Source: Curtobacterium flaccumfaciens
GTDB lineage: Bacteria; Actinomycetota; Actinomycetes; Actinomycetales; Microbacteriaceae
NCBI RefSeq assembly: GCF_004361695.1
Contig: NZ_SNVW01000014.1
Location: forward strand, 24,507 to 88,506
DNA: 64,000 bases
Direction of reading: 5' to 3'
The notes under the pieces are model-generated. The model ran no database searches, was not told the DNA's origin, and saw only the letters and a program-made list of their open reading frames with translations. Positions 53,114-62,115 of the stretch are shown in pieces. Every line of letters starts with the position of its first letter. Positions within the stretch are counted from its first letter, which is position 1. A program made the translations under genes and the position numbers.

Positions 53114-53235
53114 CCCGCGAGTCTGGGGCACCGTCCTGACAGGAACCACCACCGGTCCTGGGGGAACGCCCGGCACGACGGTCGAACCGGTGTCGGGGCT
53201 GGGCGCGCCCCGCCTCCACCTGCGAGCATGGGCGC

Positions 53236-54282
53236 ATGCCGAGTCTCGAGGGAACCCGTGCACGCCGCAGCTCCGGCCGACGCCAGTGGCTCTGGCTGGG
53301 GGTCGCCGCGGTCGTCGTCGCCGCGCTCGTGACGACGCTCGTGCTCGTCCTCCCCCGCAGCAGCGGGCCGGACGGACGGCAGATCGTCGAGCGGAAGTCC
53401 GCGGCCGGGGCCTTCCCCGGGGGCCTCGCGACGCAGCCCGCTGACGAGAACCAGCCGGGCAAGCGCGAAGCCGAGGCCCGCGCCGACGGGCAGGACGCCA
53501 CCGCCGAGAAGATCGCCGTCATCGCCGACCAGCCGATCGCGACCTGGCTGACGAACACGTCGATCACCGAGACCAGGGAGACGATCCGCGACGTCGTCCG
53601 GAGTGCCGAACGACAGCACCGGACGCCGGTCTTCGTCCTCTACAACGTGCCCGACCGCGACTGCGGCAGCTACTCGAAGGGCGGCACCGAGGCGAGCGAC
53701 TACCTGCCGTGGGTCCGCGCGGCCGTCCGGGCGATGCAGGGATCGAAGGCGGTCGTGCTCGTCGAACCGGACGCCATCGCCCAGATCCAGGTGTGCAAGC
53801 GGCTCGAGCAGGACCGCCTCCCCCTGCTCCGCAAGGCCGTCGGCGAACTCAGCGGCCACGGCCTCACGGTGTACCTCGACGGCGGGAACGAGAACCGGGT
53901 GCCGACCGCCACGATGGCGAAGTGGCTGCGCGAAGCCGGAGTCGACCGGACGCAGGGCTTCTTCACGAACGTGTCGAACTTCTACCGGGTCGACCAGGAG
54001 CGCGCCTACGCCGACGAACTCGCGGACGCCATCGGCGGCGACCCGCACTTCGTCATCGACGTCTCGCGGAACGGCCAGGGCTGGCGCGGCACGTGGTGCA
54101 ACCCCGACGGCGCCGGCCTCGGCCAGGCGCCCCACGTCACCCGCGGGTCCACCCGTCTGGACGCCCTGCTCTGGGTGAAGACCCCCGGCCTGAGCGACGG
54201 CACCTGCAACGGCGGACCGGCCGCCGGGCAGTGGTGGGAGTCGTACGCGCTCGGCCTGGTCGAGAACCGCACCCGCGACTGA
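53236..54282 (+). CDS. glycoside hydrolase family 6 protein
   Basis: 348-aa membrane-anchored or secreted cellulase-type hydrolase. Signal anchor WLWLGVAAVVVAALVTTLVLVL (about 18-39). GH6 landmarks: ATWLTNTS (about 102-109), VLYNVPDRDCGSYSKGG (catalytic acid Asp142), VVLVEPDAIAQ (Asp179), DGGNENRV, FFTNVSNFY, FVIDVSRNGQGWRGTWCNPDGAGLGQ, and a terminal ALLWVKTPGLSDGTCN. Cleaves beta-1,4-glucans; plausible plant-surface lifestyle (inference). No carbohydrate-binding module. ATG start. Confidence 0.93.
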   Translation: MPSLEGTRARRSSGRRQWLWLGVAAVVVAALVTTLVLVLPRSSGPDGRQIVERKSAAGAFPGGLATQPADENQPGKREAEARADGQDATAEKIAVIADQPIATWLTNTSITETRETIRDVVRSAERQHRTPVFVLYNVPDRDCGSYSKGGTEASDYLPWVRAAVRAMQGSKAVVLVEPDAIAQIQVCKRLEQDRLPLLRKAVGELSGHGLTVYLDGGNENRVPTATMAKWLREAGVDRTQGFFTNVSNFYRVDQERAYADELADAIGGDPHFVIDVSRNGQGWRGTWCNPDGAGLGQAPHVTRGSTRLDALLWVKTPGLSDGTCNGGPAAGQWWESYALGLVENRTRD

Positions 54283-54316
54283 GCTGCGGGCCGGGCTGTC
54301 GGTGCCCGGTGGTTGC

Positions 54317-55375
54317 ATGGCCGCCATGTCCCCGACCGGTCGTCTCCGCTCCGTCGTCCCGCCCTACCTGCTCCGCGCCGTCGCAGACGCGCCGGACTTC
54401 CCCCGCGCGGCCGAGGCCGCACGGACGGCCCTCGCCTCGCTCGAGACCGTGCAGGCGCCGAAGCACGAGCACCTCGTCCCGCCGCAGGGCGTCACCGGCA
54501 CCGTCGACCGTTCGCCGCAGCGGACGATCTCCGACGCGAAGGGCTCCACCACGCTGCCGGGCACCCCGGTCCGGCACGAGGGCGACCCGGCGTCCGGCGA
54601 CGCCGCCGTCGACGAGGCGTACACGGGCCTCGGCGACACGCACGCGTTCTGGCTCGACGTGTTCGGGCGGGTGTCGATCGACGGCGCGGGCCTGCCCCTC
54701 GACGCCACGGTCCACTACGGGCAGGACTACGACAACGCCTACTGGGACGGCAGCCGGATGGTGTTCGGCGACGGGGACGGCGAGGTCTTCAACCGCTTCA
54801 CGATCGCCGTCGACGTCATCGGCCACGAACTCGCGCACGGGGTCACGCAGTACACCGCGGACCTGACCTACCAGGGGCAGTCCGGGGCGCTCAACGAGTC
54901 GGTGAGCGACGTGTTCGGCTCGCTCGTCGCCCAGTACGCCGCTGGTCAGACCGCCGAGCAGGCGTCGTGGCTCATCGGCGAAGGACTCTTCACCGACGCC
55001 GTGCACGGGGTCGCGCTCCGGTCGATGCGGGCGCCGGGGACCGCGTACGACGACCCGGTGCTCGGGAAGGACCCGCAGCCCGCGACGATGGCCGGGTACG
55101 TCGAGACCACCGACGACCAGGGCGGGGTGCACACGAACTCGGGGATCCCGAACCACGCCTTCTTCCTCGCGGCGACGGCCATCGGCGGCAACGCGTGGGA
55201 GGGCGCCGGAGCCGTCTGGTGGGACGCCCTCACCTCGGACACGGTGACGGCGTCGATCGACTTCACCGGCTTCGCGACCGTGACGGTCGACGCGGCACGG
55301 ACGCGCTTCGGCGAGGGCTCGCCGCAGCACACCGCGGTGCAGCAGGCATGGCGGACGGTCGGCGTCCTCGACTGA
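54317..55375 (+). CDS. M4 family (thermolysin-like) metallopeptidase, protealysin-like
   Basis: About 352-aa zinc peptidase. HELAHG (170-175) gives the two zinc His and catalytic Glu, Glu194 of ALNESVSDVFG is the third ligand, and GGVHTNSGIPNHAFFLAATAI contains the substrate-binding region with catalytic His later. There is a short N-terminal propeptide with VPPYLLRAVAD, the PPxL motif typical of protealysin-like proteins. No signal peptide is visible, as in protealysins, which are cytoplasmic or exported unconventionally. ATG start MAAMSPTGR; second ATG 9 bp downstream possible. Followed after 28 bp by the emfourin inhibitor gene. Confidence 0.93.
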   Translation: MAAMSPTGRLRSVVPPYLLRAVADAPDFPRAAEAARTALASLETVQAPKHEHLVPPQGVTGTVDRSPQRTISDAKGSTTLPGTPVRHEGDPASGDAAVDEAYTGLGDTHAFWLDVFGRVSIDGAGLPLDATVHYGQDYDNAYWDGSRMVFGDGDGEVFNRFTIAVDVIGHELAHGVTQYTADLTYQGQSGALNESVSDVFGSLVAQYAAGQTAEQASWLIGEGLFTDAVHGVALRSMRAPGTAYDDPVLGKDPQPATMAGYVETTDDQGGVHTNSGIPNHAFFLAATAIGGNAWEGAGAVWWDALTSDTVTASIDFTGFATVTVDAARTRFGEGSPQHTAVQQAWRTVGVLD

Positions 55376-55403
55376 CGCGCACGTCCGGCGTACCGTCGGC
55401 AGC

Positions 55404-55697
55404 ATGCACATCGACGTCCGCCGCTCCGGGGGCTTCGCCGGCACCACGCGGCGCTGGCAGGTCGACACGGACACGTGCAGCGACCCCGACGACTGGTCGA
55501 CCCTGCTCGACGCACTCCCCCGCGACGCGTCCGCGGCCACGCCCGTGCCCTCGCCTGCGCCGGAGCCGCCCGTGCCGGACGACTTCACGTGGACGATCAC
55601 GGTCGCGCAGACGACGGTGACGATCCCGGGCCGGCGCCTGGACGGACCGTGGGCCGAACTGGTGGCGCGGGTGCGGTCCGAGAGCGACCCGTCCTGA
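55404..55697 (+). CDS. emfourin-like protealysin inhibitor
   Basis: 97-aa protein, MHIDVRRSGGFAGTTRRWQVDTD followed by a Pro-rich loop and DDFTWTITVAQTTVTIPGRRLDGPWAELVARVRSE. The I-x-V-x-R-S-G-G-F-A-G start and Y/W-x-I-x-V-x...V-x-I-P-x-x-x-L-x-x-x-W-x-x-L-V end are the emfourin signature. Emfourins are slow-binding inhibitors encoded directly downstream of protealysin-like peptidases. Here 28 bp separate the two, in the same operon. Assigned by motif and context from recall. Confidence 0.85.
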   Translation: MHIDVRRSGGFAGTTRRWQVDTDTCSDPDDWSTLLDALPRDASAATPVPSPAPEPPVPDDFTWTITVAQTTVTIPGRRLDGPWAELVARVRSESDPS

Positions 55698-55765
55698 ACC
55701 CGGACCGACGAGGCGGACCCGCGCCGCGCCTCCAGGCCGCGCCGCAGGCCGTCTCAGGCCGCGCC

Positions 55766-58009
55766 TCAGGCCACGTCGATGACGGTCAGGCGACGGGTCG
55801 GCCGGGTCATCGCCACGTAGACCGCCGCCGCCGCACGCGCCGCGTCCGCCCCGACCCGCTCGGGGTCGACGAGCAGCACGCCGTCGAACTCGAGGCCCTT
55901 CGCGTCCGCACCCGTCAGCACCGTGACCGACCCCGGCCGCGGCGACCCGAGCGACCGCACGTCGGCCTCGGTCCGCGCGAGCCGCTGGCGGACCGCGTCG
56001 GCATCTGCTTCGGGCACGATGACGCCGATGGTGCCGGCGCCGATCCGGTCCCGCTCGGTGTCGACCACCCGGGCGACGGTGTCGAGCACCGCGGCGCGCG
56101 GCACGCTGAGCCGCTCGACGGGATCGCCGTCGCGGACGGCCTCGTTCCGGGTGACGGTCAGGCCGGCGGCGTCGGCGAACGCGCCCGCTGCCTCGACGAT
56201 GGAGCGCGGCGTGCGGTAGTTCACGGTGAGCTGCTCGATGCGGTGCTCGATCGGGATCTGCGGCGCCCGACCCCGACGACGACGCGCGAGGGCGCCGATC
56301 ACGTCGTCCCAGGTGCGGGCGGCGCCGGGCGACGAACCCTGCGCCATGTCGCCGACGATCGTGAACGAACGGAGCGGGTTCCGCCGGGCGAGGATCCGCC
56401 ACTGCATCGGCGAGAGCTCCTGGGCCTCGTCGACGACGATGTGGCCGTAGGTCCACTCGCGGTCCTCGGCGGCGCGCTCGGCGGTGCTCCGGGCGTCGCC
56501 GCCCTCGGCGAAGGACCCGGCGACCTGCTCGGCGGTGACGATGCCCTCAACCCCCATGTTCTCGATGGCCTGGCGGGCGTTCTCGATGTCGCGGTTCCGG
56601 CTGGCCTTCGCCGCACGCTTCGCGGCACCGCCGGTCGGGTCGAACGGGCCGAGCAGCTCGGCGGCCTCGTCGAGGAGCGGGACGTCCTCGACGGTGAAGG
56701 CGCCACCACGGCCGCGCTCGAGCAGCGCACGGCGTTCGGGCGTCCAGTGCGGGGTGAGGGACGCGAGCCAGTTCGGCCGCGCGTAGAGGTCCTCGAGGAG
56801 CTTCTCCGGCGGCAGCGGGAGCCACGCGGTGTTGAGCAGGACGCGGGCGTCGTACGACGAGCGGATGTCCTCGCGCAGGACCTTCTCGTCGGCTTCGTCC
56901 ACCGCGGTCCCGCGCTCGCGGAGCTGGTCGGCGAGCAGGCGCGTCATCGAGTCGAGCGCGATCTTGTTGAACGTGACACGGGCGGCGTTGTGCGGCTTCC
57001 CGCGGTCCTGCGCGCGCTTCATGGCGTCGGCGACGAGCCCCGGCGGGACGACGAGCCGCTCGCCCTCGACGTCGAGCGTCACCGACTCGGTCGGCACGAC
57101 CTGGCGGGAGCGGACCGCGCGGCGGAGCAGCTGCGCCATCTCGGCGTTGCCCTTCACGGCGGCGACCTCGCGCCGGTCGTGCTTCGTCGCGTGCACGCCC
57201 GGGTAGAGCGACCCGAGCGAGGCCATCACGACGCCGGTCTCGCCGAGCGACGGGAGCACCTGCTCGATGTACGTCAGGAACGCCGGCGACGGCCCGACCA
57301 CGAGCACGCCGGAGCCCCGGAGCCGCTCGCGGTACGAGTAGAGCAGGTACGCGGCGCGGTGCAGCGCCACGGCGGTCTTGCCCGTGCCGGGGCCGCCCTG
57401 CACGATGAGCACGCCCTCGAGCGGGGAGCGGATGATCCGGTCCTGCTCGCCCTGGATGGTCGCGACGATGTCGGTCATCCGGCCGGTGCGCTCGGCGGTG
57501 ACGGCCGCCAGGAGCGCCCCTTCGCCCTGCAGGTGCGTCCGCTCGTCGTCGTACAGGGTGGCGTCGAAGACCTCGTCCTCGATGCCGACCACGGCTCGGC
57601 CGTCGAGCGTCAGGTGGCGGCGGGCACGCATGCCCATCGGGTGTGCTGCGGTCGCCTGGTAGAACGCGCTGGCCCCCGGGACGCGCCAGTCGAGCAGGAG
57701 CGGGCGGTGGTCGGCGTCCCGCAGGCCGACCCGGCCGATGTAGCGGAACGCGTCCTCGTCGCTGTCGGGATCGGCGACCTCGAGCCGGCCGAAGACGAGT
57801 CGGTCGCCGACGCGGTCGAGCGTGGCGATGGTGTCCTCGTAGAGCCGGGCGAACGCGTCGCGCTCACTGCGGCTCTGGTGGTTGCCGCCGACCGCCTGTC
57901 GGCGGGTCTCGGCGAGTCGTTGGCCGGCCTCGGCGGTCAGCTCGTCCAGCCGGGCGAACAGCCCGTCGACGTAGCCGCGCTCGCGGTCGATCTCGGTCGG
58001 TTCTGACAC
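55766..58009 (-). CDS. HelD-like RNA polymerase recycling helicase/ATPase
   Basis: 747-aa superfamily 1 ATPase of the actinobacterial HelD type, which rescues stalled RNA polymerase and can protect it from rifampicin (family knowledge). The N-terminal coiled coil (about 1-60) is split from the ATPase by a YIGRVGLRD and LLLDWRVPGASAFYQAT region. Walker A is QGGPGTGKTAVALHR (about 204-218), Walker B is HIVVDEAQELSPMQWR and the late motifs are LTGADAKGLEFD and YVAMTRPTRRLTV. GTG start (VSEPTEID) with GAAGGG 6 nt upstream. Convergent with the emfourin gene. Confidence 0.9.
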   Translation of the reverse strand: MSEPTEIDRERGYVDGLFARLDELTAEAGQRLAETRRQAVGGNHQSRSERDAFARLYEDTIATLDRVGDRLVFGRLEVADPDSDEDAFRYIGRVGLRDADHRPLLLDWRVPGASAFYQATAAHPMGMRARRHLTLDGRAVVGIEDEVFDATLYDDERTHLQGEGALLAAVTAERTGRMTDIVATIQGEQDRIIRSPLEGVLIVQGGPGTGKTAVALHRAAYLLYSYRERLRGSGVLVVGPSPAFLTYIEQVLPSLGETGVVMASLGSLYPGVHATKHDRREVAAVKGNAEMAQLLRRAVRSRQVVPTESVTLDVEGERLVVPPGLVADAMKRAQDRGKPHNAARVTFNKIALDSMTRLLADQLRERGTAVDEADEKVLREDIRSSYDARVLLNTAWLPLPPEKLLEDLYARPNWLASLTPHWTPERRALLERGRGGAFTVEDVPLLDEAAELLGPFDPTGGAAKRAAKASRNRDIENARQAIENMGVEGIVTAEQVAGSFAEGGDARSTAERAAEDREWTYGHIVVDEAQELSPMQWRILARRNPLRSFTIVGDMAQGSSPGAARTWDDVIGALARRRRGRAPQIPIEHRIEQLTVNYRTPRSIVEAAGAFADAAGLTVTRNEAVRDGDPVERLSVPRAAVLDTVARVVDTERDRIGAGTIGVIVPEADADAVRQRLARTEADVRSLGSPRPGSVTVLTGADAKGLEFDGVLLVDPERVGADAARAAAAVYVAMTRPTRRLTVIDVA

Positions 58010-58068
58010 ACACAACCCTTCGGGAAAGAGGGGTGTCCAGTGTAGTCCCGCCGGACGGACAGCGAGAA

Positions 58069-58110
58069 CGACGGGAGGCACGTAGCGGGGTCGCCACGTG
58101 CCTCCCGTCG
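58069..58110 (-). terminator. terminator of the FKBP-aldo/keto reductase operon
   Basis: CGACGGGAGGCACGT (58069-58083) is perfectly inverted at 58096-58110 with a 12-nt loop, 15 bp after the reductase stop and just upstream of the HelD promoter. Confidence 0.75.
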
Positions 58111-58125
58111 ACGGGGTGGAAGCGT

Positions 58126-58962
58126 CTACATCTCTTCGTGCGTGTCCGGGTCGGCGCCCCAGAGGCGACCGCGCTCGAGCCCGGAGATCGCCGCGACCTC
58201 GTCGTCGGTCAGCTCGAAGCCGAACACGTCGAGGTTCTCGCGCTGCCGGGCCGCGTCGCCGGACTTCGGCACCGGCACCGCACCGAGCTGGACGTGCCAG
58301 CGGAGCACGACCTGGCCGGGGGTCACACCGTGGGCCGCCGCCGCGTCGGTGATCGGCTGCTCGGTGAGGAGCTCCGAACGGACCGCGAGCGGGCTCCAGC
58401 TCTCGGTGACGATGCCGAGCTCCTGGTGCACCTTCCGCAGTTCGGCCTGCGGGAAGTACGGGTGCAGTTCGACCTGGTTCACCGCCGGTGCGACACCGGT
58501 CGCGTCGATGATCCGACGCAGGTGCTCCGGCGTGAAGTTCGAGACGCCGATCGAGCGGACCTTGCCGCTGTCACGGAGGTCGACGAACGCCTTCCAGGTG
58601 TCGACGAACCTGTCCACCGACGGGTTCGGCCAGTGGATGAGGTACAGGTCGACGCTGTCGAGGCCGAGGTTCCCGAGGGTCTCGTCGATCGACCGGTGCG
58701 CCTCGTCGTAGCCGTGGTGCCGGCCGGGGAGCTTCGACGTGACGACGATGTCCTCGCGCGCCACGTCGGACTCGCGGACCGCGCGGCCGACGGCGTCCTC
58801 GTTGCCGTAGTTGAGCGCCGTGTCCAGCAGCCGGTAGCCGCTCGCGAGGGCGGTGCCGACCGCTGCGGTCCCCTCGTCGCCGTTCAGCCCGTAGGTGCCG
58901 AGGCCGAGCTCCGGGAAGCGGTGACCGTCGTTCAGCTCGATCGTCGGGGCACCGACCTGCAT
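58126..58962 (-). CDS. aldo/keto reductase (2,5-diketo-D-gluconate reductase-like)
   Basis: 278-aa AKR with complete tetrad: Asp47 and Tyr52 (RLLDTALNYGN), Lys77 (VTSKLPG), His110 (LYLIHWPNP). GIVTESWSPLAVRSELL and VPVPKSGDAARQRENLDVFGFELTDDE are the cofactor-binding segments. Belongs to the AKR5-like prokaryotic group reducing sugars or alpha-keto compounds. Its ATG overlaps the FKBP stop (TGATG), so translation is coupled to the isomerase gene, an uncommon pairing of unclear meaning. Confidence 0.93.
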   Translation of the reverse strand: MQVGAPTIELNDGHRFPELGLGTYGLNGDEGTAAVGTALASGYRLLDTALNYGNEDAVGRAVRESDVAREDIVVTSKLPGRHHGYDEAHRSIDETLGNLGLDSVDLYLIHWPNPSVDRFVDTWKAFVDLRDSGKVRSIGVSNFTPEHLRRIIDATGVAPAVNQVELHPYFPQAELRKVHQELGIVTESWSPLAVRSELLTEQPITDAAAAHGVTPGQVVLRWHVQLGAVPVPKSGDAARQRENLDVFGFELTDDEVAAISGLERGRLWGADPDTHEEM

Positions 58963-59333
58963 CAGCGGACCCCGAGCAGGTCGATCACGAAGATGAGGGT
59001 CTTGCCGGAGAGGAAGTGTCCGCCGCCGGCCGGGCCGTAGGCGAGCTCCGGCGGGACGACGAGCTTGCGGCGACCGCCGACCTTCATGCCGGGGATGCCC
59101 TCCTGCCAGCCGCGCACGAGCGCCGCGAGCGGGAAGTCGATCGGCTCGCCACGGTTCCAGGAGCTGTCGAACTCCTCGCCGGTCTCGTACTCGACGCCGG
59201 CGTAGTGCACCTTGACGGTCGAGCCGGCGCTGGCGACGTCGCCGGAGCCCTCGACGATGTCGGTGATCACGAGCTCGGTGGGGGCCGGGCCCTCGGGGGC
59301 GTCGAACTCGGGCTTGCTGTTCAGGTCAGTCAT
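58962..59333 (-). CDS. FKBP-type peptidyl-prolyl cis-trans isomerase
   Basis: 123-aa single-domain FKBP. VKVHYAGVEYETGEEFDSSWNRGEPIDFPL, VRGWQEGIPGMKVGGRRKLVVPPELAYGPAGG and LIFVIDLLGV form the FKBP signature with the aromatic active-site residues. No signal peptide, so cytosolic. ATG start MTDLNSKPEF. Convergent neighbours end elsewhere; it is divergent from the MFS gene with 78 bp between starts and overlaps the reductase by 1 bp. Confidence 0.95.
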   Translation of the reverse strand: MTDLNSKPEFDAPEGPAPTELVITDIVEGSGDVASAGSTVKVHYAGVEYETGEEFDSSWNRGEPIDFPLAALVRGWQEGIPGMKVGGRRKLVVPPELAYGPAGGGHFLSGKTLIFVIDLLGVR

Positions 59334-59411
59334 GCCGCCAGTCAACCAGAGAGCGCGGTCCTGGCACCGCAGCCCCCGTCCGGCTGCGACAGGCACCAGA
59401 ATGGTTCCACC

Positions 59412-60740
59412 GTGACACCATCGACTCCCCCGCAGGACGCACCGCCGCGCCGCCGCATCCTCGCCGACCTCACCCCGCTCCGCCGGTCCCCCGCCTTCGC
59501 CCGGCTCTGGGCCGGCACCGCGATCGCCGGCATCGGCACGCAGATGACCACCGTGGCCGTCGGCCTCGAGGTCTACGAGATCACGCACTCGACCTTCGCC
59601 GTGGCGCTCGTCGGCGTCATCGCCCTGCTGCCGATGATCGTCGCCGGCCTGTACGGCGGCATGCTCGCGGACGCCTTCGACCGACGCACCGTCGCGCTCG
59701 TGTCGTCGATCATCGCCTGGGTCGCGGTCGCCCTGATCGCCACGCACTCGTGGCTCGGGCTGCACAGCGTCGCCCTGCTCTACGTGCTCGCGACCGTCAA
59801 CGCGGTGGCCGCGACCGTCAGCAACGCGTCCCGTTCGGCGATCGTGCCGCGCCTGGTGGGCACCGACCTGCTGCCCGCGGCGAGCGCCCTGGGCGGGATC
59901 GCGTCCGGGTTCCAGGTCACCGTCGGGCCGGCCGTCGCCGGCGTCCTCATCGCGACCGTCGGGTTCGCGCCGACCTACACGATCGACGTCGTCCTCTTCA
60001 CGTTCGCCTTCCTCGGGGTGTTCACCCTGCCGCGGATGGCCGCCGACCACGGTGCCCTCCGACCGGGGCTCAGCTCGCTCGTCGAGGGTGCGCGGTTCCT
60101 CCGGCGGTCGAAGAACATCACGATGACGTTCGTGCTCGACATCGTCGCGATGACGTTCGGGCAGCCGCGGGTGCTCTTCCCGGCGATCGGGGCGCTCGTC
60201 ATCGGCGGCGGCTCCATCACCGTCGGGACCCTGACGGCCGCCTACGCGATCGGGGCACTGCTGTCCAGCGTGTTCTCCGGTCCGCTCGGCCACGTGCGGC
60301 GCCAGGGCGAGGCCGTCGGCTGGGCGATCACCGCCTACGGCGCGGCGATCGCGGCCTTCGGGGTCGTCATCGCGCTGGCGCACGTGCTCGGCGGCCGCTC
60401 CGGCGAGTCGTTCTCGGTCGCCATCCTGCCCGCGCTCGGGCTCGCGGCCCTGTTCCTCGCCGCGGCGGGCGGTGCCGACAACGTCAGCTCGGTGTTCCGC
60501 AACACGATCCTGCAGGCGGCGTCGCCGGACGGGATGCGTGGGCGCCTGCAGGGCATCTTCATCGTCGTGGTGACGGGTGGCCCGCGGCTCGGTGACCTGT
60601 ACGCGGGCCTCGTCGTCGCGGCGGGCCTGGCGTACCCGCCGATCATCGGCGGCGTGCTCATCATCGGCCTCGTCGCGCTGCTCCTCCGCCTCGTGCCGTC
60701 GTTCCGCCGCTACGACGCGCTGCACCCGCACGCGAACTGA
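59412..60740 (+). CDS. MFS transporter (EntS-like exporter)
   Basis: 442-aa 12-TM transporter of the MFS_3 type. FARLWAGTAIAGIGTQMTTVAVGLEVYEIT and MIVAGLYGGMLADAFDRRTVAL (the loop 2-3 GGxLaDxxDRR motif) lie at the start; internal symmetry is visible as ARFLRRSKNITMTF at the centre. The C-terminal DGMRGRLQGIFIVVVTGGPRLGDL is typical of siderophore or antibiotic exporters. Substrate unknown, no biosynthetic cluster adjacent. GTG start (VTPSTPPQD), since no ATG precedes the first helix in frame. Confidence 0.92.
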   Translation: MTPSTPPQDAPPRRRILADLTPLRRSPAFARLWAGTAIAGIGTQMTTVAVGLEVYEITHSTFAVALVGVIALLPMIVAGLYGGMLADAFDRRTVALVSSIIAWVAVALIATHSWLGLHSVALLYVLATVNAVAATVSNASRSAIVPRLVGTDLLPAASALGGIASGFQVTVGPAVAGVLIATVGFAPTYTIDVVLFTFAFLGVFTLPRMAADHGALRPGLSSLVEGARFLRRSKNITMTFVLDIVAMTFGQPRVLFPAIGALVIGGGSITVGTLTAAYAIGALLSSVFSGPLGHVRRQGEAVGWAITAYGAAIAAFGVVIALAHVLGGRSGESFSVAILPALGLAALFLAAAGGADNVSSVFRNTILQAASPDGMRGRLQGIFIVVVTGGPRLGDLYAGLVVAAGLAYPPIIGGVLIIGLVALLLRLVPSFRRYDALHPHAN

Positions 60741-60764
60741 CCGGCGAGCGGCCGCAGGCCCTCC

Positions 60765-60817
60765 CGCGAAAGCGACAGATCTGCGCGAACCTTCCACGGA
60801 CGTCTGTCGCTTTCGCG
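60765..60817. repeat. GCGAAAGCGACA-family inverted repeat downstream of the MFS gene
   Basis: CGCGAAAGCGACAGA (60765-60779) is perfectly inverted at 60803-60817 with a 23-nt loop. A further GTGTCGCTCT (60845-60854) and an inverted GGACGGGAGGC (60879-60889 with 60910-60920) lie in the same gap. The whole 237-bp gap (60741-60977) is non-coding. Confidence 0.8.
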
Positions 60818-60977
60818 AGCGGGACGACGGACCGTGGCGGGATCGTGTCGCTCTGACGGGGTCGACGCGACCGGGGGCGGACGGGAGGCGCGGGGCGGGC
60901 CCGCCACGGGCCTCCCGTCCGCACCGCGGCGCGACCACGGCACGGCGTGACGTCACGTGTCGGGTACCGTACAACGC

Positions 60978-62063
60978 ATGCCGGACAGCGCATCGCGCGA
61001 CCTCCAGCGGACGGGAGTCCGCGCCGTCATCCGGCGCACCTACCACTCGGTCATCCGGCACCGCGTCGTCGACGCGGCCGCGTCCCTGACGTTCTTCGCG
61101 CTGCTCACGGTCTTCCCGACGACCCTCACCGTCGTCTCCGCCCTGTCGATCGTGGACCGGAAGGGCGACAGCCTCTCCGACATCATCGAGGTGCTCGGCT
61201 TCATCGTGCGACCGGAGACGGCGCAGCACCTGGAGGGACCGCTCCGGCAGCTCCTCACCCTCGACAACCCCTGGCTCGGCTTCACGATCGGCGTCGTGCT
61301 GACGCTGTGGTCGCTGTCCGGGTACGCGACCGCGTTCGGGCGGGCGATGAACACCGCGTACGAGGTCGAGGAGGGTCGACGGATCTGGAAGTTCCGCAGC
61401 ATGATGCTCCTCGTCACGCTGCTCGTCATGGTCGGCGGGGCCATCGCGATCGTGATCCTCCTCGGCACGCCGACGATCTCGGCGGCCGTGATCCGGCAGC
61501 TCGGCTGGGCGCCGTGGATCGACGACGCCTGGAACGTCGTGAAGTGGCCCGTCCTGGCGGCGGACCTCGTCGTGATGGTCGCGACGCTCTACTACGCGAC
61601 GCCGAACGTGAAGACGCCGCAGCTCCGGTGGGTCTCCGCGGGAGCCGGCTTCGCGATCGTGACGTGGGCGCTGGCGACCGTCGGCTTCACCGTGTACGTC
61701 GAGACCATCGGCGGCAGCAACAAGGCGTACGGGTGGCTCGGTGGCGCCATCCTGCTGCTCGTCTACCTGTACATCTCGAACTTCGTGCTCGTCGTCGGCG
61801 GGGAGCTCGACTCCGAGGTGATCCGGATGCGGCAGCTGCTGGCGGGCATCGAGGCCGACGAGTCGATCCGGTTGCCGCTGCGGGACGTCACCCGCAACTT
61901 CACGCGCGCGCGGTGGCGCGACCAGGACATCGCGGCGGCGCACCACGTCCGGACGGCGGCGACGCAGCGCGCGGAGGAGCATGCGGAGCCGCCCACGCCG
62001 ACGGAGGAGCACCTGCGCGAGCTGTCGCGGCAGGTGCGCGTCGGCGAACCCCCGATGCGCTGA
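60978..62063 (+). CDS. YihY/BrkB family membrane protein
   Basis: 361-aa membrane protein with about six transmembrane helices. DAAASLTFFALLTVFPTTLTVVSAL (helix 1), WLGFTIGVVLTLWSLSGYATAFGRAMNTAYEVEEGRRIWKF, MLLVTLLVMVGGAIAIVIL, and FAIVTWALATVGFTVYVETIGGSNKAYGWLGGAILLLVYLYISNFVLVVGGEL are the Virul_fac_BrkB family blocks. Long hydrophilic basic/acidic C-terminus. Possible flippase or transporter, often misnamed RNase BN; no role shown. ATG start MPDSASRDL. Confidence 0.9.
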   Translation: MPDSASRDLQRTGVRAVIRRTYHSVIRHRVVDAAASLTFFALLTVFPTTLTVVSALSIVDRKGDSLSDIIEVLGFIVRPETAQHLEGPLRQLLTLDNPWLGFTIGVVLTLWSLSGYATAFGRAMNTAYEVEEGRRIWKFRSMMLLVTLLVMVGGAIAIVILLGTPTISAAVIRQLGWAPWIDDAWNVVKWPVLAADLVVMVATLYYATPNVKTPQLRWVSAGAGFAIVTWALATVGFTVYVETIGGSNKAYGWLGGAILLLVYLYISNFVLVVGGELDSEVIRMRQLLAGIEADESIRLPLRDVTRNFTRARWRDQDIAAAHHVRTAATQRAEEHAEPPTPTEEHLRELSRQVRVGEPPMR

Positions 62064-62115
62064 GCGCCGCCGGGCACGCCGGGCGCGCGGCCACGACGGG
62101 GCGCGCTGCCGCGTG

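Noticed and set aside
53236..55697. Type VI or contractile-injection effector-immunity pair (peptidase plus inhibitor)
   Set aside because: No secretion apparatus genes in the window; protealysin/emfourin explains the pair.
59334..62012. 893-codon upstream extension of the FKBP frame, antisense to the MFS and BrkB genes
   Set aside because: Translated extension is a charged, low-complexity antisense frame; FKBP begins at MTDLNSKPEF with normal family length.
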